Part shown: positions 23,322-35,700 of the stretch, piece after piece
How positions within the stretch are numbered: position 1 is the first letter of the stretch
Layout: every line of letters starts with the position of its first letter
Source of the DNA: Litsea cubeba
Taxonomy: Eukaryota > Streptophyta > Magnoliopsida > Laurales > Lauraceae
Direction of reading: 5' to 3'
Assembly: GCA_012931725.1 (NCBI GenBank)
Contig: CM022944.1
Span: 115,289,642 to 115,353,641 of the forward strand
DNA length: 64,000 bases
The notes under the pieces: model-generated
Databases searched by the model: none
Seen by the model: only the letters and a program-made list of their open reading frames with translations
What the model was told of the DNA's origin: nothing
Position numbers and translations under genes: made by a program

Positions 23322-24001
23322 TGCATTGATCCGTCCATTTGTTTGATTTTGGATAGGTGGGCGATGGATTTTGCTGATCGAACTTTCAGACTAGTGATCT
23401 TGACCTTTCATTTTGTGGGGTGTGGGTGGCCATGAGCGTTCTCCAAATCTAAGACTGTTGATCAGACCCGCGGTTGTTCCATTGCGAAAATGGGTTGAAG
23501 GATATAGAGTGGACATGTAAATGCGACTTTTATGTGATTTGATTTATTGGGTTGATAATCATTTTTATTGGACCGTTTGTTTGCCTGAAATTAAATTAGG
23601 GAGAAATCAAAGTTTAGGGCTCCAACCAAGAAAAAACGAAGAGGTGGGTGAGTAGTAAAGGATATAAACGAAAATATAAAAGGATCCAAACTTTACTAGT
23701 TATAGGTTTCCTAGGGTGATGGCTGGTTAATTATTTTTATCTCTAATTAACTCGACTTCCATTATAAGTGAAATTAATTGACGGACATATTTTGATCTTC
23801 ATCTTTATTTATTCAATTTAACCACTTTAGAAATGCAATTTAACAATTCAATACGATGATGCCAATGGGCTCCTTTAGGGCCAGTTTGGTACTTTACTCT
23901 TAAATGCACTCAAGGAAATTGATAAATGCACTCCCTTTCCCCTCCTTTTTGATGCAGGCACTCCCTTCTTTTTGTGTGGGTGGGTGGGTGGGTGGGTGGG
24001 T

Positions 24002-24208
24002 ATTAATCACCACATACCTTATTTCTTAATTTAGCCACTTTGGTATAGAAATGTAGGGGTGTGTGTGTGTGTGTGTGTGTTAATCACCACATACCTTATT
24101 TCTTAATTTAGCCACTTTGGTATAGAAATGTAGGGGTGTGTGTGGGGTGTGGGGGTTAATCACCACATACCTTGTTTCTTAATTTAGCCACTTTGGTATA
24201 GAAATGTA
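24002..24208. repeat. Three-copy minisatellite
   Basis: Three tandem copies of a unit of about 75-80 bases. Each contains TTAATCACCACATACCTT, then a TTTCTTAATTTAGCCACTTT block and a GGTATAGAAATGTA block, separated by variable (GT)n or G-rich spacers. Confidence 0.85.
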
Positions 24209-26651
24209 TTTTTTAGATTTCCTTGGGATATCAATTCCATGCAAGTGAAAAGGTCGTAAGGACAGATTTAGGCACATTCTGTAACAAGTGTAAGGAATAT
24301 GTAGATTTGAGGATTCCTTAGTGCCCCTAGAATAGAGATTCCTCATGAGTATTTGTATAGTTGAGGTTTTCATATTGGTAGCAAATTAGCAAAATATTGG
24401 TGGTAAATCTGCAAAAAATAAGCCTTTCCAAATCTTTTTGGAGGGGTTGAACATGAAAATCTTCAAAAACAAGGATTTTCACATTCCCAAATCCTAAGAC
24501 ATGTTTGTGCAATTACAAAATAATAGTTCAATTTCTCCTTTATTTGCAATGAATAGCGTTGCAACAAACTATGAAAAAAGTGGCAACCGGTAAAAATCAA
24601 AGGCTTTTCATCATTATTAAGGAATCATTGATGTTGCACAAAGGTCATGCTTTAATATTTCAGATACTCAAAGATTCTTCACCGATTTTTCATGAAGCCT
24701 CAAAAACTTCATTTTTTGGTAATTGTAGATCCTCGGAGTTGTTTGGATGTGTAGGAAAAGTGGAAGTGGAGCATTTACCTTAGGGCATGTTTGTATAATG
24801 ACTATAAAAATTATTTCCAGGGACTTGTTTTTCCTCTTCAACAAAAAAAGCTATTAAATAAGGCACCTTCGTCACTAGGAAATGTTTTTATATGGCATAG
24901 TGAAAAATACTTTGTTTTTTTCATTTTTCCTCGAGTATATTATGCACACCAAATTGTGGAATGTGATTCTTTTCTATAGCTTTTCCATAGAAAAAAATGT
25001 TACATAAATGTGTCTTGAGAGCCTGTTTATTAGCATGGAATTGAATACTTACAAATTCTAAGAAATGTATTTATAGAAGTTTCTATAATTGGAGAAATGA
25101 AGATCCATAGATGGCCATCAAATAACCTTTAATTCAAAAGAAATTAAGGAGAAACTAGCATAATAACCAGTGCTAGGCACAGGCCCATGCAATTAGGGTC
25201 TCCACTCCATTTAACTACATTTGATATTTTTTATATAAAAAATTACATATAAGTATTGTATGGTTTAGTCGTTAGCGTAGTTATTTAAAAAGGCATCCAA
25301 CAGGTCATAAGTTTTAATCTCCTAATCCACAATGAATCCAATTTCACCATGAGTCTTATGTATTCAATTCAATGCAAACAAATAGATCTGTGGTGAATTC
25401 TTTTCAATGCCTCGGTTGCAATTAAAAGAAAGGGGCACTCTCTCATCATAGGAAACGGAGCCCCATCAAATGGAAAAGCACACTTTTCCACATGCTATTG
25501 TTAAAAGGGCCTATTTGTTTGCATGAAATTGGGTTCTTAAGAATTCTAACATATGTATTCTAAAAGTGACTAAAATTGAAGAACCAAAAGTGAAGCTCTA
25601 TAAAGGTCATCAAATAATATCACCTCTCAAGAAAAACAAATTAAGGAGGATGAAAAATGAAAACTCAGCCATCACTATAGTAAATCAAATCCTATGAACG
25701 TGAGGTATTATCTACAACTCCATCGTGGCGGAACCAAGGAAATTGTTGTATAATCATTTTTAGAGGATTTCATGATATAGAGGAAAACTACTATGATTTT
25801 TCAAACAATCTACATTTTGCTATTTGGCGCAATGCTTCTTTACTGTAGGAAAAAGAAAAAAAATAAAATAATTTTTATCAATAGAAAAGACCATTTTCCT
25901 CCCGTTTGGTAATTAACTTGTAGGTTTTTTTTTTTTTTTCCTAAACAACTTGTAGGTATTAAAAAAAATAAAATGTCGAGTCATTGGAAAAAGTAGTGGT
26001 TTGAAGGTAGAGTTAACTTTATGGTAAAATGAAAAAGGTGTTTGGATGATTGTAGTATAGGAAAAATGTCTTTTTTATTTTTTTTATAAAATTGTGTTTC
26101 CTGTATAATATCATACAAATACAATCAATTATGAACACAATTAGGGAGTGGGCCTGACTCCTATAATATATAATTATAGCATATATATCTGAAGGGTATG
26201 AAATTCATCTTGAACGGTCCAGATTATCTCTAAATAGACCCCGCGAAAGAGTCACAAACCTGTTTGTTAGTTCCTAACATGGAGTTTATCTCATTTTTAG
26301 TCAAACAACAATCCAGCAGTGGTAAGTTGGATCGACCTAAAATTTTAGTAGACCCCATATAAATAGATGGTGTTCTATTTGAACGGTTCAGATTTTAGTA
26401 TGGCCGGGCCCACTATGTAGTTCTGCAACTTTAAATCGGCATTTTTCTATATCAACGGTGGACCCAAGTTACATTTAAAGGTGAAAATACACATCGCATT
26501 CAAGATTAGACGTGCCGTTGCATAAGAAAACTCGTTTTACCACACACAAACTTGGACTTCTGAATGTTCCAACAAATATTGTTTTTTTTTTTTTTACTGC
26601 TCTTCAAATATGGTCCATATGATATTAGGGACCACAGGCTAGGCGTGGGAA

Positions 26652-26850
26652 ATGTAGTAATAATGGACCACGTGACTTGAAATGTAGTAATAATGGACCA
26701 CGTGACTTGATTTGCCACGTGAATCACGTGTTTTACGCATCCCGCATTTTATCCAAAGCACGGTTTGGCAAATTGAGAGTAAACCAGTTATCCAAAGCAC
26801 GTTTGGCATTTTATCCAAAGCACGTTTGGCAAATTGAGAGTAAACCAGAA
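26652..26850. repeat. Short direct repeats with a CACGTG cluster
   Basis: A 30-base unit with AATGTAGTAATAATGGACCA then CGTGACTTGA occurs twice in tandem (26651-26710). A second set repeats ATCCAAAGCACG(G)TTTGGCA and AATTGAGAGTAAACCAG (about 26752-26848). Four CACGTG cores lie at 26669-26674, 26699-26704, 26716-26721 and 26725-26730. Confidence 0.8.
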
Positions 26851-27132
26851 TGTGCTGTGCAGTGAATTAAAATATGATGAGGTGAAACATCAAGAAAGAA
26901 TGAAATATAAGAAGTTATGATGATATTTTATTTTTTCTTATTTGGTATGAAATCTTTTTTATTTTTTATATAGAAAAGTAAAATTTTTTTGTCTTTTAGT
27001 GGAGAAAGGAGGTTGCTTTTTTTACTTTTTTTGAAAAATTATGAATTTTTTTTGAAATTATGTACCTTTGATATGACCCAATGTCTTTTCTCACCTCACC
27101 GCAATTCACAACACATCCAAGGGAGATTCTAT

Positions 27133-27476
27133 GGGCCTGTTCACTTACTAGAATTCCTGACAGCAATTCAAGCTGTCAGGAATTCTGTGTTTCATTACCA
27201 GAATTCCTGTGCATTTGAAATTCCAAGCATTTCAAATTTCAAAAAATCCAGCATTTGAAAAACCACTTTAACAAATAGGATTTGGAAATCTCACTTGGCA
27301 CATAAATTTCGGGAGATGGACAATGGCATTCCGGGAGCTCAGGTAGGAATTCAGGCCATGAATGAAATAAGGAATTTGGAATTCCAGAATTTGGTAGCAT
27401 TTCAAATACTAGGATTTGAAATTTCCAGACAACCATCAGACATAAATTCTATGAATTCTAGTAAAGAAACGGGCCC
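27133..27476. mobile_element. MITE with GGGCC-type inverted repeats
   Basis: The ends are GGGCCTGTTCACTTACTAGA and the inverse of GGGCCCGTTTCTTTACTAGA, flanked by TAT on both sides. About 344 bp, rich in GAATTC, with no coding capacity. A 3 bp duplication would suit a PIF/Harbinger-like element, but the superfamily is inference. Confidence 0.65.
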
Positions 27477-28612
27477 TATATGCACCCACGTTTTTTGCTT
27501 TGCCCACCCACTTTTCAAAAAATACCCAAAATACCCTCATCTTCTATCCCCTGCATATCACCGTTCTCCTCCTTCTCCGCCAGCCTTCTTTCCTTCCTCC
27601 CTGCCACCTGCACCCACTGCGCACAACCCTCTTCATCTCCCTCTCTCTTCGCCATCTTCTCCTCTCCCTGCTTCACCCTCTCTATCTCCATTTTTCCCCT
27701 CCGCCCTGCAACTCTCTCCACCCCACTGCGCACCCATCTCTCTCCCTCTCTGCCACCGCCCACTCCATCTCCCCTCTCTCTCCTTCATCTCTCCCCCCTC
27801 TCTTTTCATTCCTTTGTTTCTTTCTGTCCATGCTTCACCATATCTCTTCTTCCATCTCCATTTTCCTCTCCGCCCTGCCACTCTCTCCGCCCTCTATTGA
27901 TCACAGTCTTCTCCCGAGGTGCATGGAGTTTCGGAGCCGTCCACATAGAGAGGTGCACGGCCGGAAAATCCCGTGCATTTTTCATTTACACGGTTGATCA
28001 TATCCGTGCATAGATCGCAGTCTTCTCCAAATGTGCACGGAGTTTCGGAGCCGTGCACATAGTAAGGTGCACGGCTGGGAAACACCGTGCATTTTTCATT
28101 TGCACGGTTTATCAACCCCGTGCAGATAAGATATGCACGGCTGCATTTATCCGTCGTTGCACCTCGCAGACCCATTTGTCCCCGTTCCTCCCGCTCTCCG
28201 TTTGGGACTGCTTGTCGCCACCGTGGCGTAGGTCTCCCCTTCGGAGATCGCCCGACCGGTGAAATTGTTCGACGAAGACCAGATATCTGGAAGCTCTGCG
28301 GCCAGCCCTCCCTCTCCCTCCTTCTCCCTTTCTCTCTGCCTCCCTCTCCCCACCCGCTCCATCTCCCCTCTCCTTCCGCCCGCCCTCTCCCTCTTTCTCC
28401 CTTACTCCCTCTGCCTCCCCGCCCTCTCCATCTCCCTCTCCCCCTCCAGTCTCTCTCTCTATCCCTCCATTTCTCTGTCGCTCCCTCCCAGCCGGAGGTC
28501 GCCGGAGCAGGGAGAGGGAGAGAGAAGGAAGGAAAGGGAGGGGTATTTTCATAATGTGTATTTAAAAAAAAAAAAAAAAGGTGGGTGTGTTCAGCAAACC
28601 ATGTGGGTGAGT
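27477..28612. mobile_element. Pyrimidine-rich block with imperfect inverted ends
   Basis: The left end (CCCACGTTTTTTGCTTTGCC, then CCCAAAATACCC) and the inverse of the right end (CCCACATGGTTTGCTGAACA, then GAAAATACCCC) resemble each other, suggesting a non-autonomous DNA element. The interior is C/T-rich (27560-27890 and 28300-28480), which gives long but compositionally biased open frames on both strands; I do not call these genes. A unit of about 115-120 bp carrying GGAGTTTCGGAGCCGT is duplicated at about 27900-28013 and 28014-28130. Confidence 0.45.
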
Positions 28613-28649
28613 TTAGAATCTCCCCACATCCAAACACGCCAGGGAATTT

Positions 28650-29433
28650 TCAAGCACTTCAAAATACAATATAGGTATTCAATTACGTGAAACAGACAGA
28701 CTGTGTTAGGGTTCAAACTTCAAACACTGCACCCAAGGATATCGACTCTGAAATTCCTAAGAAAAAGATTTGGGTGTTTGCTGGAGACTAAAACCAAACG
28801 TAACCAACCCTCTTGAATCTTTAATCAGTCTGCCTCTACAGCAGTTCATGGGGCTGAAAAAAAAAAATACTCAGAAGGACACCCTCTTAAATCCCAAACA
28901 AGGGGGCAGGCAAATGCTCACCTGAAGCAGATTATAATGATAGTATTTCATGTTAAATCAGAGACTACAAAACTTGGTTATAGAGTAAAGATAAAACTGG
29001 ATCCAAAACAATGCAGTTCCAGACATAGAAACACAGCCATCTCAGATGCTGCAAATTTCACACATCTAATGAGAGACCAAATCTATAAAAATAGCAACAA
29101 TAGCAGTCCGCAATACAGCGCAAATCAATCCACCGCTGGAATAGGGAGTAGATGTCACAACTCACAAGATTTATATTTGTTTATTGTCATCCAGGCTATA
29201 AAGTACATCCAACAAACTGAAAAAATGTGAAGTTCAATTCCTTGCTCGACATCCAATCATTTAAAATGGGTGGTAAACAGAGTTTGAACTAATTCATAAT
29301 AAGAAAATCGAATAATAACAGTGGTTGGAAATTTCTTGGCGCAACCCATACCCCAGATACTGCATTATCAGCAGTTAAGGTGAAAATTTGCAAGCAAGGA
29401 TTTATATGGGAGCATTTGCCAACACTACTCAGA
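28650..29433. other. 3' flank of the CCDC25-like gene
   Basis: AT-rich, no recognisable gene or element. It presumably includes the 3'UTR and polyadenylation region of the minus-strand gene that stops at 29434; no poly(A) signal stands out enough to call. Confidence 0.4.
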
Positions 29434-29665
29434 TTACATGAAATCCTCTTCCAGTTCTTGCAAGGACTTGCTTGTTGCTGCTATCTGTTTGTTAGAGGTC
29501 ATCTTGTCCGAGACCATAAGGCCCTTGTAGCTCCTTATATCTGCCTGTCTCTCCTTTTCAAGCCTCTCCATCTCCTCCCGTCGTTTCTGTGACCAGTAGC
29601 AAGTTCTAAAATGTTAAGAATCAATGAAGAACACAAGTCTCTCTCTCCCCCCCTCTCTCTCTCAC

Positions 29666-29724
<59 letters not shown>

Positions 29725-32700
29725 ATAAAAATATGATCCAGACAGCTAAAGGGGTGTGCATGCCAACCAACCACACCCCACACTAGCCAAATTGTTTAAA
29801 TTGAACCATCCCCCTTACACAAAGGTCACCATATATTTACATGTCCTCAAGACTGACTGAAAAATAATATTAGCCAAGCAAGGTAGACGAAGTTTGGGTG
29901 AATGCTAATTGATATGGAAATGGAATACAACCAAGTGCTGTGGATACAGGACTTACTTTGTCTCTTAGCTGAAGTTTTCTTTCTGCCCTTTCTGCAGCAT
30001 TGACTTGCTCTCTCTCAGCTGCAAAAACAACAAATGAGCAGCTTATAACTCTAAGCAGTAGACAAGGTGCTTAGCTTAACCACTACAAGGACATACATTG
30101 CTTCAAAACCAAAAAACCAAGACAGGGCGCTCAACTTTGGAACCATCATGAGATTATTGTTTTTCTAGATTAAAAGCTTCAAATTAGTTTTTAGAAAGAG
30201 CCAATGGTTGCTAGCTGCTTTCTTGAGTTTAGATAAAAGAATTAAAGATTTCGCAGCAGAGAAGCTAGAATCAAATACATTGTACCTTTCAAGTCAGGCT
30301 TCCGTTCCACTTTCGTCTTGTTCAACCTATTAACAACCTCGTTTATGCGCTTTTCTACTCGCACCGTGCGGACCTATATACATGTAGAGGAACAAAGCCA
30401 GATTAGAAGGCCTGCTTCAATCTCACACGTGTTCAGCATCCATATAGAAATCTACAAATACTCAATTCTTTCTCATCGGCAACAAAATTCAATTCATATA
30501 AAATAAATAGATAAGATTGTAAAACAACATTATATATAGATGAATTTGCTACCAGTTCAAAATGCAATTAAGTCTCTTAGGTCAAAAATCAATATTCATG
30601 ATGCAACCATGCTGCATTACATCTGAAGGCTCCTTCTTAACATAGCTACAAGGGTAGTACCGAACTATATGATACAGGAAGGCAGAATGTGAAACCTATA
30701 AGGTTAATAGGAGTGCTGTTTTAGAATTGAGTTGGGCCCAAAATAAAGGTTTTATATCTCCGAAATCATGGGATACCTTTTTCCTTTTCATTCAAAATAT
30801 TATGGAAATTAACTAATCCACTGCAGAATTCAATGAGTTAAAGTCAAAGGCTTTCCCAACTTCTGTTCCAAAATGGAATAAATAAATTGAAAAAGAAACA
30901 AATAATTAGATCAAATATAAAAATACAATTTTCAAATCCAACTTTTCCCCAATTATTACTTAACTGGATGTGAAAAAAAAAAAATACTATACAGCAAAGA
31001 ATATATAGCTTAATAACTGTGTATTTCCATGAAGCATCAATGAAACAAAAACTTCATAGAAATTCCCCTGCACTCGAAGGTAAACCACCATAAGCCCGAC
31101 AGACGACCATGTGTCACACGAACAACCCAACCACATTTTCCAAATATATTTACAATCAATTGACATCAAAGCCTCTCCCAATCAATGCCAATCCACAACC
31201 ACCACTTACCCATAAGTGCATCCTCAACATGGCTTATTGATCAAATCCACAACCTACCTTAGCTTTTTTCAGCCCACAAGATGAAATTTAGAGTGACCTC
31301 AAAATCGTTCCACAAGAAATCTCATTGAATACATTCAATTCTTTTTCTCACACTCACAGGACAACTAAGCTGCATAATGGCAACCTGCCAAAATTGATTA
31401 AATAAAAGTACTCCACCCACCAAATGACAAATACTTACTCTCCTAGGTAAAATAACTTATTTTCAAACTGCTGCACCACCATATCCGACAAACTTTCCTA
31501 AGATTCTTAATACATAACGGCAAACCCAGGTAAGAAAAAGCAAGCAAACCATAGTTGTCAATTCCGTTCCGGTGGCCGTTCCGGTTTGACCTTGTAGTGG
31601 AACGTTCCGGTGATCCAGTCAATTCCGGCGTTCCGTTCCGGAAAAGGCGCACTTAAAAAATATAAAAATATAAAAATACCTAAAAGTTGAAAAGATATTA
31701 AAACTCTTAACAAGACAATGAAAATTCAAAGCAATATATATATATAACATTAAAAAGTACTCCATAGAAAATGAAACATGACAACTTCAAAGCCGTTCTC
31801 TGTTGGAATAAGAAAAAAAAAACCCAACTGTAGCTTAAAAAATAGAAATGAAAGAAATAAAAAAGAAGAAAAGGTGAAAAGGTACCGAGACAGGGCTTGA
31901 AAAGCCGTATCAATGGAAATATGAAGAAAAGACAAATAAAAAAAAATGAAAAAATGGAGATGGGAGACAGCTGTATACAGTACTGTCGACTTGACTGAAA
32001 GGGGCTTAAAAAACCCTTTGAAATAAAGAGTCGGGAGCCAGCCCGACGACTATAAGGACAAAAAAAAAACAGAGAGAGAGAGAGCAGGGAGAGAAACGGA
32101 GATAGAACGAGCGAGCAAGGAGAGAAAGCGAGGAAGTGGAACGAGAGAGCAAGGAGAGAAAGCGAGGAAGTGGAGAGAGGAGAACGATGAAGGGTATTCT
32201 CTAGGTGTTGCTTGGCTGGAGGTGTGTAATTGAAAAAACACACACCTGCAATGCTTGCCTGGGCTGCAACTCAGTTTTGCACCGGTCAATGGAGGTCTCA
32301 CTCTCGCTGCCTGCTGCTTGGCTCTGCTCGCTGCTTGCTGGTGGTCGGTTTGCTGGTGCTGCTCAATCGGTGGAGGACTGGAGGTAGGCCACTGCTCTCT
32401 TTTTTCTTTCTTTTTTATGCTGCAGGTCGATTGCTGTACTTCTTCCTTCCTTTCCTTTTATTTTAATGCTCTTCTTCTTATTCTTCTTCTCCTTGTCTCT
32501 CTGTTTTTTACCTGATGCTGCTGCTCGGCTGGGGGTGGATTAGGGCGAATTAGGGTTTTCTCCTCTAATATGAGGAGAATACCTTATTTAGGGGGGCTAA
32601 TTTGGGGTAATAAAGTGGAACTGATGAATTCCAAAAATAGGGGGAAATATTATTTAAAAAAAAAAAGCATTGCAATCTTCCATCCGGAACGGACCAGTTC

Positions 32701-35700
32701 CATCGGATCCGGACGGATCCATCCGGAACTAGCCGGAATTGCCAGAATTTTGACCGGAAAACTTCTAGGTGGTGTTCCGTTCTGCCCCATGCTAAATCCG
32801 GTACGTTCCGGCCAGAACGGAACGGAATTGACAACTATGAAGCAAACCCACTCAACAGCAAAACACTTAGCAATCTCATCAATTTGTTGTTGATCCAAAC
32901 TTCCATAATTTCACAGTATTATAATTTATCTTCAATCCCGAAGTAATCTCAAACCATTTCAGAACCATCTTCAAATTCATGATTTGTTGTTGATCTGCAT
33001 CACAGAATGCAATTGTATCATTGGTAAACTGCAAATGAGTAACCTTGATAACCAATTTAGCATTGCAAACCTTATCTTCAATCCCGAAGTAATCTCAAAC
33101 CATTTCAGAACCATCTTCAAATTCATGATTAGTTGTTGACCTGCATCACAGAATGCAACTGTATCATTGGCGAACTGCAAATGAGCAACCTTGATAAGCA
33201 ACTTAGCATTGCAGAACCTTAGCCCACTGCAACATCCTGGTTGAGTCTCCACGACTATCACCATGACGTAGACCGTGCACACTCCAAAGAACCCCTTGGA
33301 GACCCATTAATTTAAAAAAATGACAAATTAAACACATGCACAAATTCAAACTCTCCATTTTTCACCAGAGCCCATCCTGCTCAACATATAATCCAAAAGA
33401 ACCCAATCCACCACGTCTAATGCCCTTTCAAAATCCAACTTATAGACAATTAACTGCCCATCTATCTAATGATATATATTAGAAATACAGAGTGTTTGAA
33501 TTTTGATATTTAGTATTCATTGATATTTTCAAAATTCCTTTCTGTTAGAGCTTGAACCCAGTTTTGTGGACCTTAAGTCTTAATGTTAGGTAAGTAAACA
33601 CAATTGGTAATCACTTGGTCATTATATGACATGTAAATCATGCATAGCATTTTTCTCGACCAATAGTAGAAAGAATCAATTTTAAATTCTTTATATATAA
33701 ACAGCCAACGCAACTAGCGCAATGGTTAAGGCGTTATGATGCTAGGGAACAGATCCTAGGATTGGCATGAGTGTATTTGTGAGACCCAAAAATAGAACAG
33801 AAATATCAATATACAGCAAATCTTGCAATTAAATAACAAAACCAGCTTATCAGGGTTGCCTGCTCACGTCTTCTATAAAGATTCTTTTTTCAATACAACA
33901 GTCTTAGGCAAACACCCAAAAACCCAAGATATAAACGAATGGCACGAAATGCAACAAGTGCAATCAAAGGAGTTACATGCTAGGAAGCTATAATTTATTT
34001 TTAAATGATAACATTAGCTATAACCCCATCATCAAAATAATATTTGCATTCTAAGTAAACACAAGAAACTCACCATCTTAGTATTGTGGAAACCAACTTG
34101 CCCAACATCCATGGATGGAGTCTTCTTCAAATTAAACCATGGGGTGTAAACAACATCAATGTTATTGACCTTGTTTCCTGTTAATTACATGGAACATCTT
34201 AGATAAAAAGAAAGGGTGCGTTCTTGCAAGCAACATAAGATTAAGTGCCAATGTGTGAAATACAAAGGGATGTCATATCAGTGAGCAAGATACTGATCAA
34301 TTGTACCACCTCTAATACAAGACGCATAAATAGCAGTTTTGATCAATATGCACTTATACACACCCAAGTATCATGCCTCCAACGCACAAATTTGTCTAAA
34401 ACTCCATAATGAATTCCCTTCGCACCCACCCACCCACCCCCCTTTTCCCCCTCTCCTCTTCCCACAGTTCCTTCCTTCTTAGAGACAACTATCATGAGGA
34501 ATAAGCTCCGAAGTAACAGAAAAAAACAAAAACATGAATAGAAAATGAAAATATGATTTGCCTTGAATTGAATTGGCTTTGACAAGCTGAGCACAGTCTT
34601 CTAATAACCCTTCACTTATATCATCAACAGTCTGACCTTTCTTCAACCTTACATAAACATGAGCAGACGACATCTTATCCACGTGGAACCTGCAACAACC
34701 GCGCCAACCATTTAATTATGTTCTTTGGCAAGAACAGATCTCCAAATACAGGAATTTTTATAGACAAAAGCCCGTGGCACACAGAAGAAAAACAAAAATA
34801 CACAAACTTTATGCTGAAGTGGGGAGAAACCGAGAAAACATTGTAAATAACAAGAATTACTAACAAGGACAAGTTTTTGAAAGATGAGTAAAGGAATCAG
34901 ATGGGTTTGGGTGTCGTTATACGTGAAGATACTATGAACCGCTTCCAATATAAAGAATAATTAGGGTATTACCGAAGATTCCTTAATGAACAAACAGATC
35001 TCTTTTTTTTTTAAATGTACAAAGAAAACTAAGAATATATTTATGAGACAGAGAGAGCATCTTACAGTAAGACATAATATGATCATATGATAACAAATAT
35101 CAAAACATAAACAAAAGATAGAAACCTCCATCAGCCAAAATATCAGCAATCATATTCACCTCTATAAACGTGGGTTGATGTAAATGGTTCGTGAAGAAAG
35201 AGAAATCTTTGAATTACCCAAAATAAGACGCTAATTGCTTAAGTAACCAATACAACTGGAGCAAATCCTCAGTCCCAGGATATGTTGGCTCTAAATTTCT
35301 TGCTCCCACCCACCTAAGCCCAAACAGATCAGTCATCTTGCACCACACAGAACTCGAGTATCCACATTACAGAAAGAGATGATTTATAGATTCTTCTTCC
35401 ATCTTGCACAAGCTACATATCATAAGCATAGTTGTCAATTCCGTTCCGGTTTGACCCTATAGTGGATCGTTTAGGCATTCCGGTCAATTCCGATATTCCG
35501 TTCCGGAAAAGATGCGATTGAAAAACGATATATATATAAAAGAATACATAAAACTGAAAAAAAAAAATAGTTGAATGCTAAAATAATACTAAAAATGCAT
35601 AGTTGCATCACTTAAATTAATCTACACTCTACAATTGACCATTTTCTAGTTTTCACTACAAATGAATGGAAGTATGAAACCTTGGCTGGAATGGGGCAGA

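Larger units (their letters stand above)
23400..27132. other. Intergenic region with MITE-like debris, no gene
   Basis: AT-rich, with no frame resembling a protein family. Two diverged related stretches (about 25020-25150 and 25500-25650) both begin like GCCTRTTTRTT and share TGTATT and CATCAAATAA blocks; they look like old copies of one MITE. Simple repeats (GGGT)n and (GT)n occur near 23968-24001 and 24060-24080. Confidence 0.5.

Noticed and set aside
25240..25345. Possible tRNA-like SINE (GGTTTAGTCGTTAGCGTAG...)
   Set aside because: The box A match is poor and there is no convincing box B or flanking duplication; too weak to list.
27480..28690. Long overlapping open frames on both strands in the CT-rich block
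   Set aside because: They consist of Ser/Pro/Leu or Arg/Glu/Gly runs dictated by composition, occur in several frames at once and show no family motif or splice structure.
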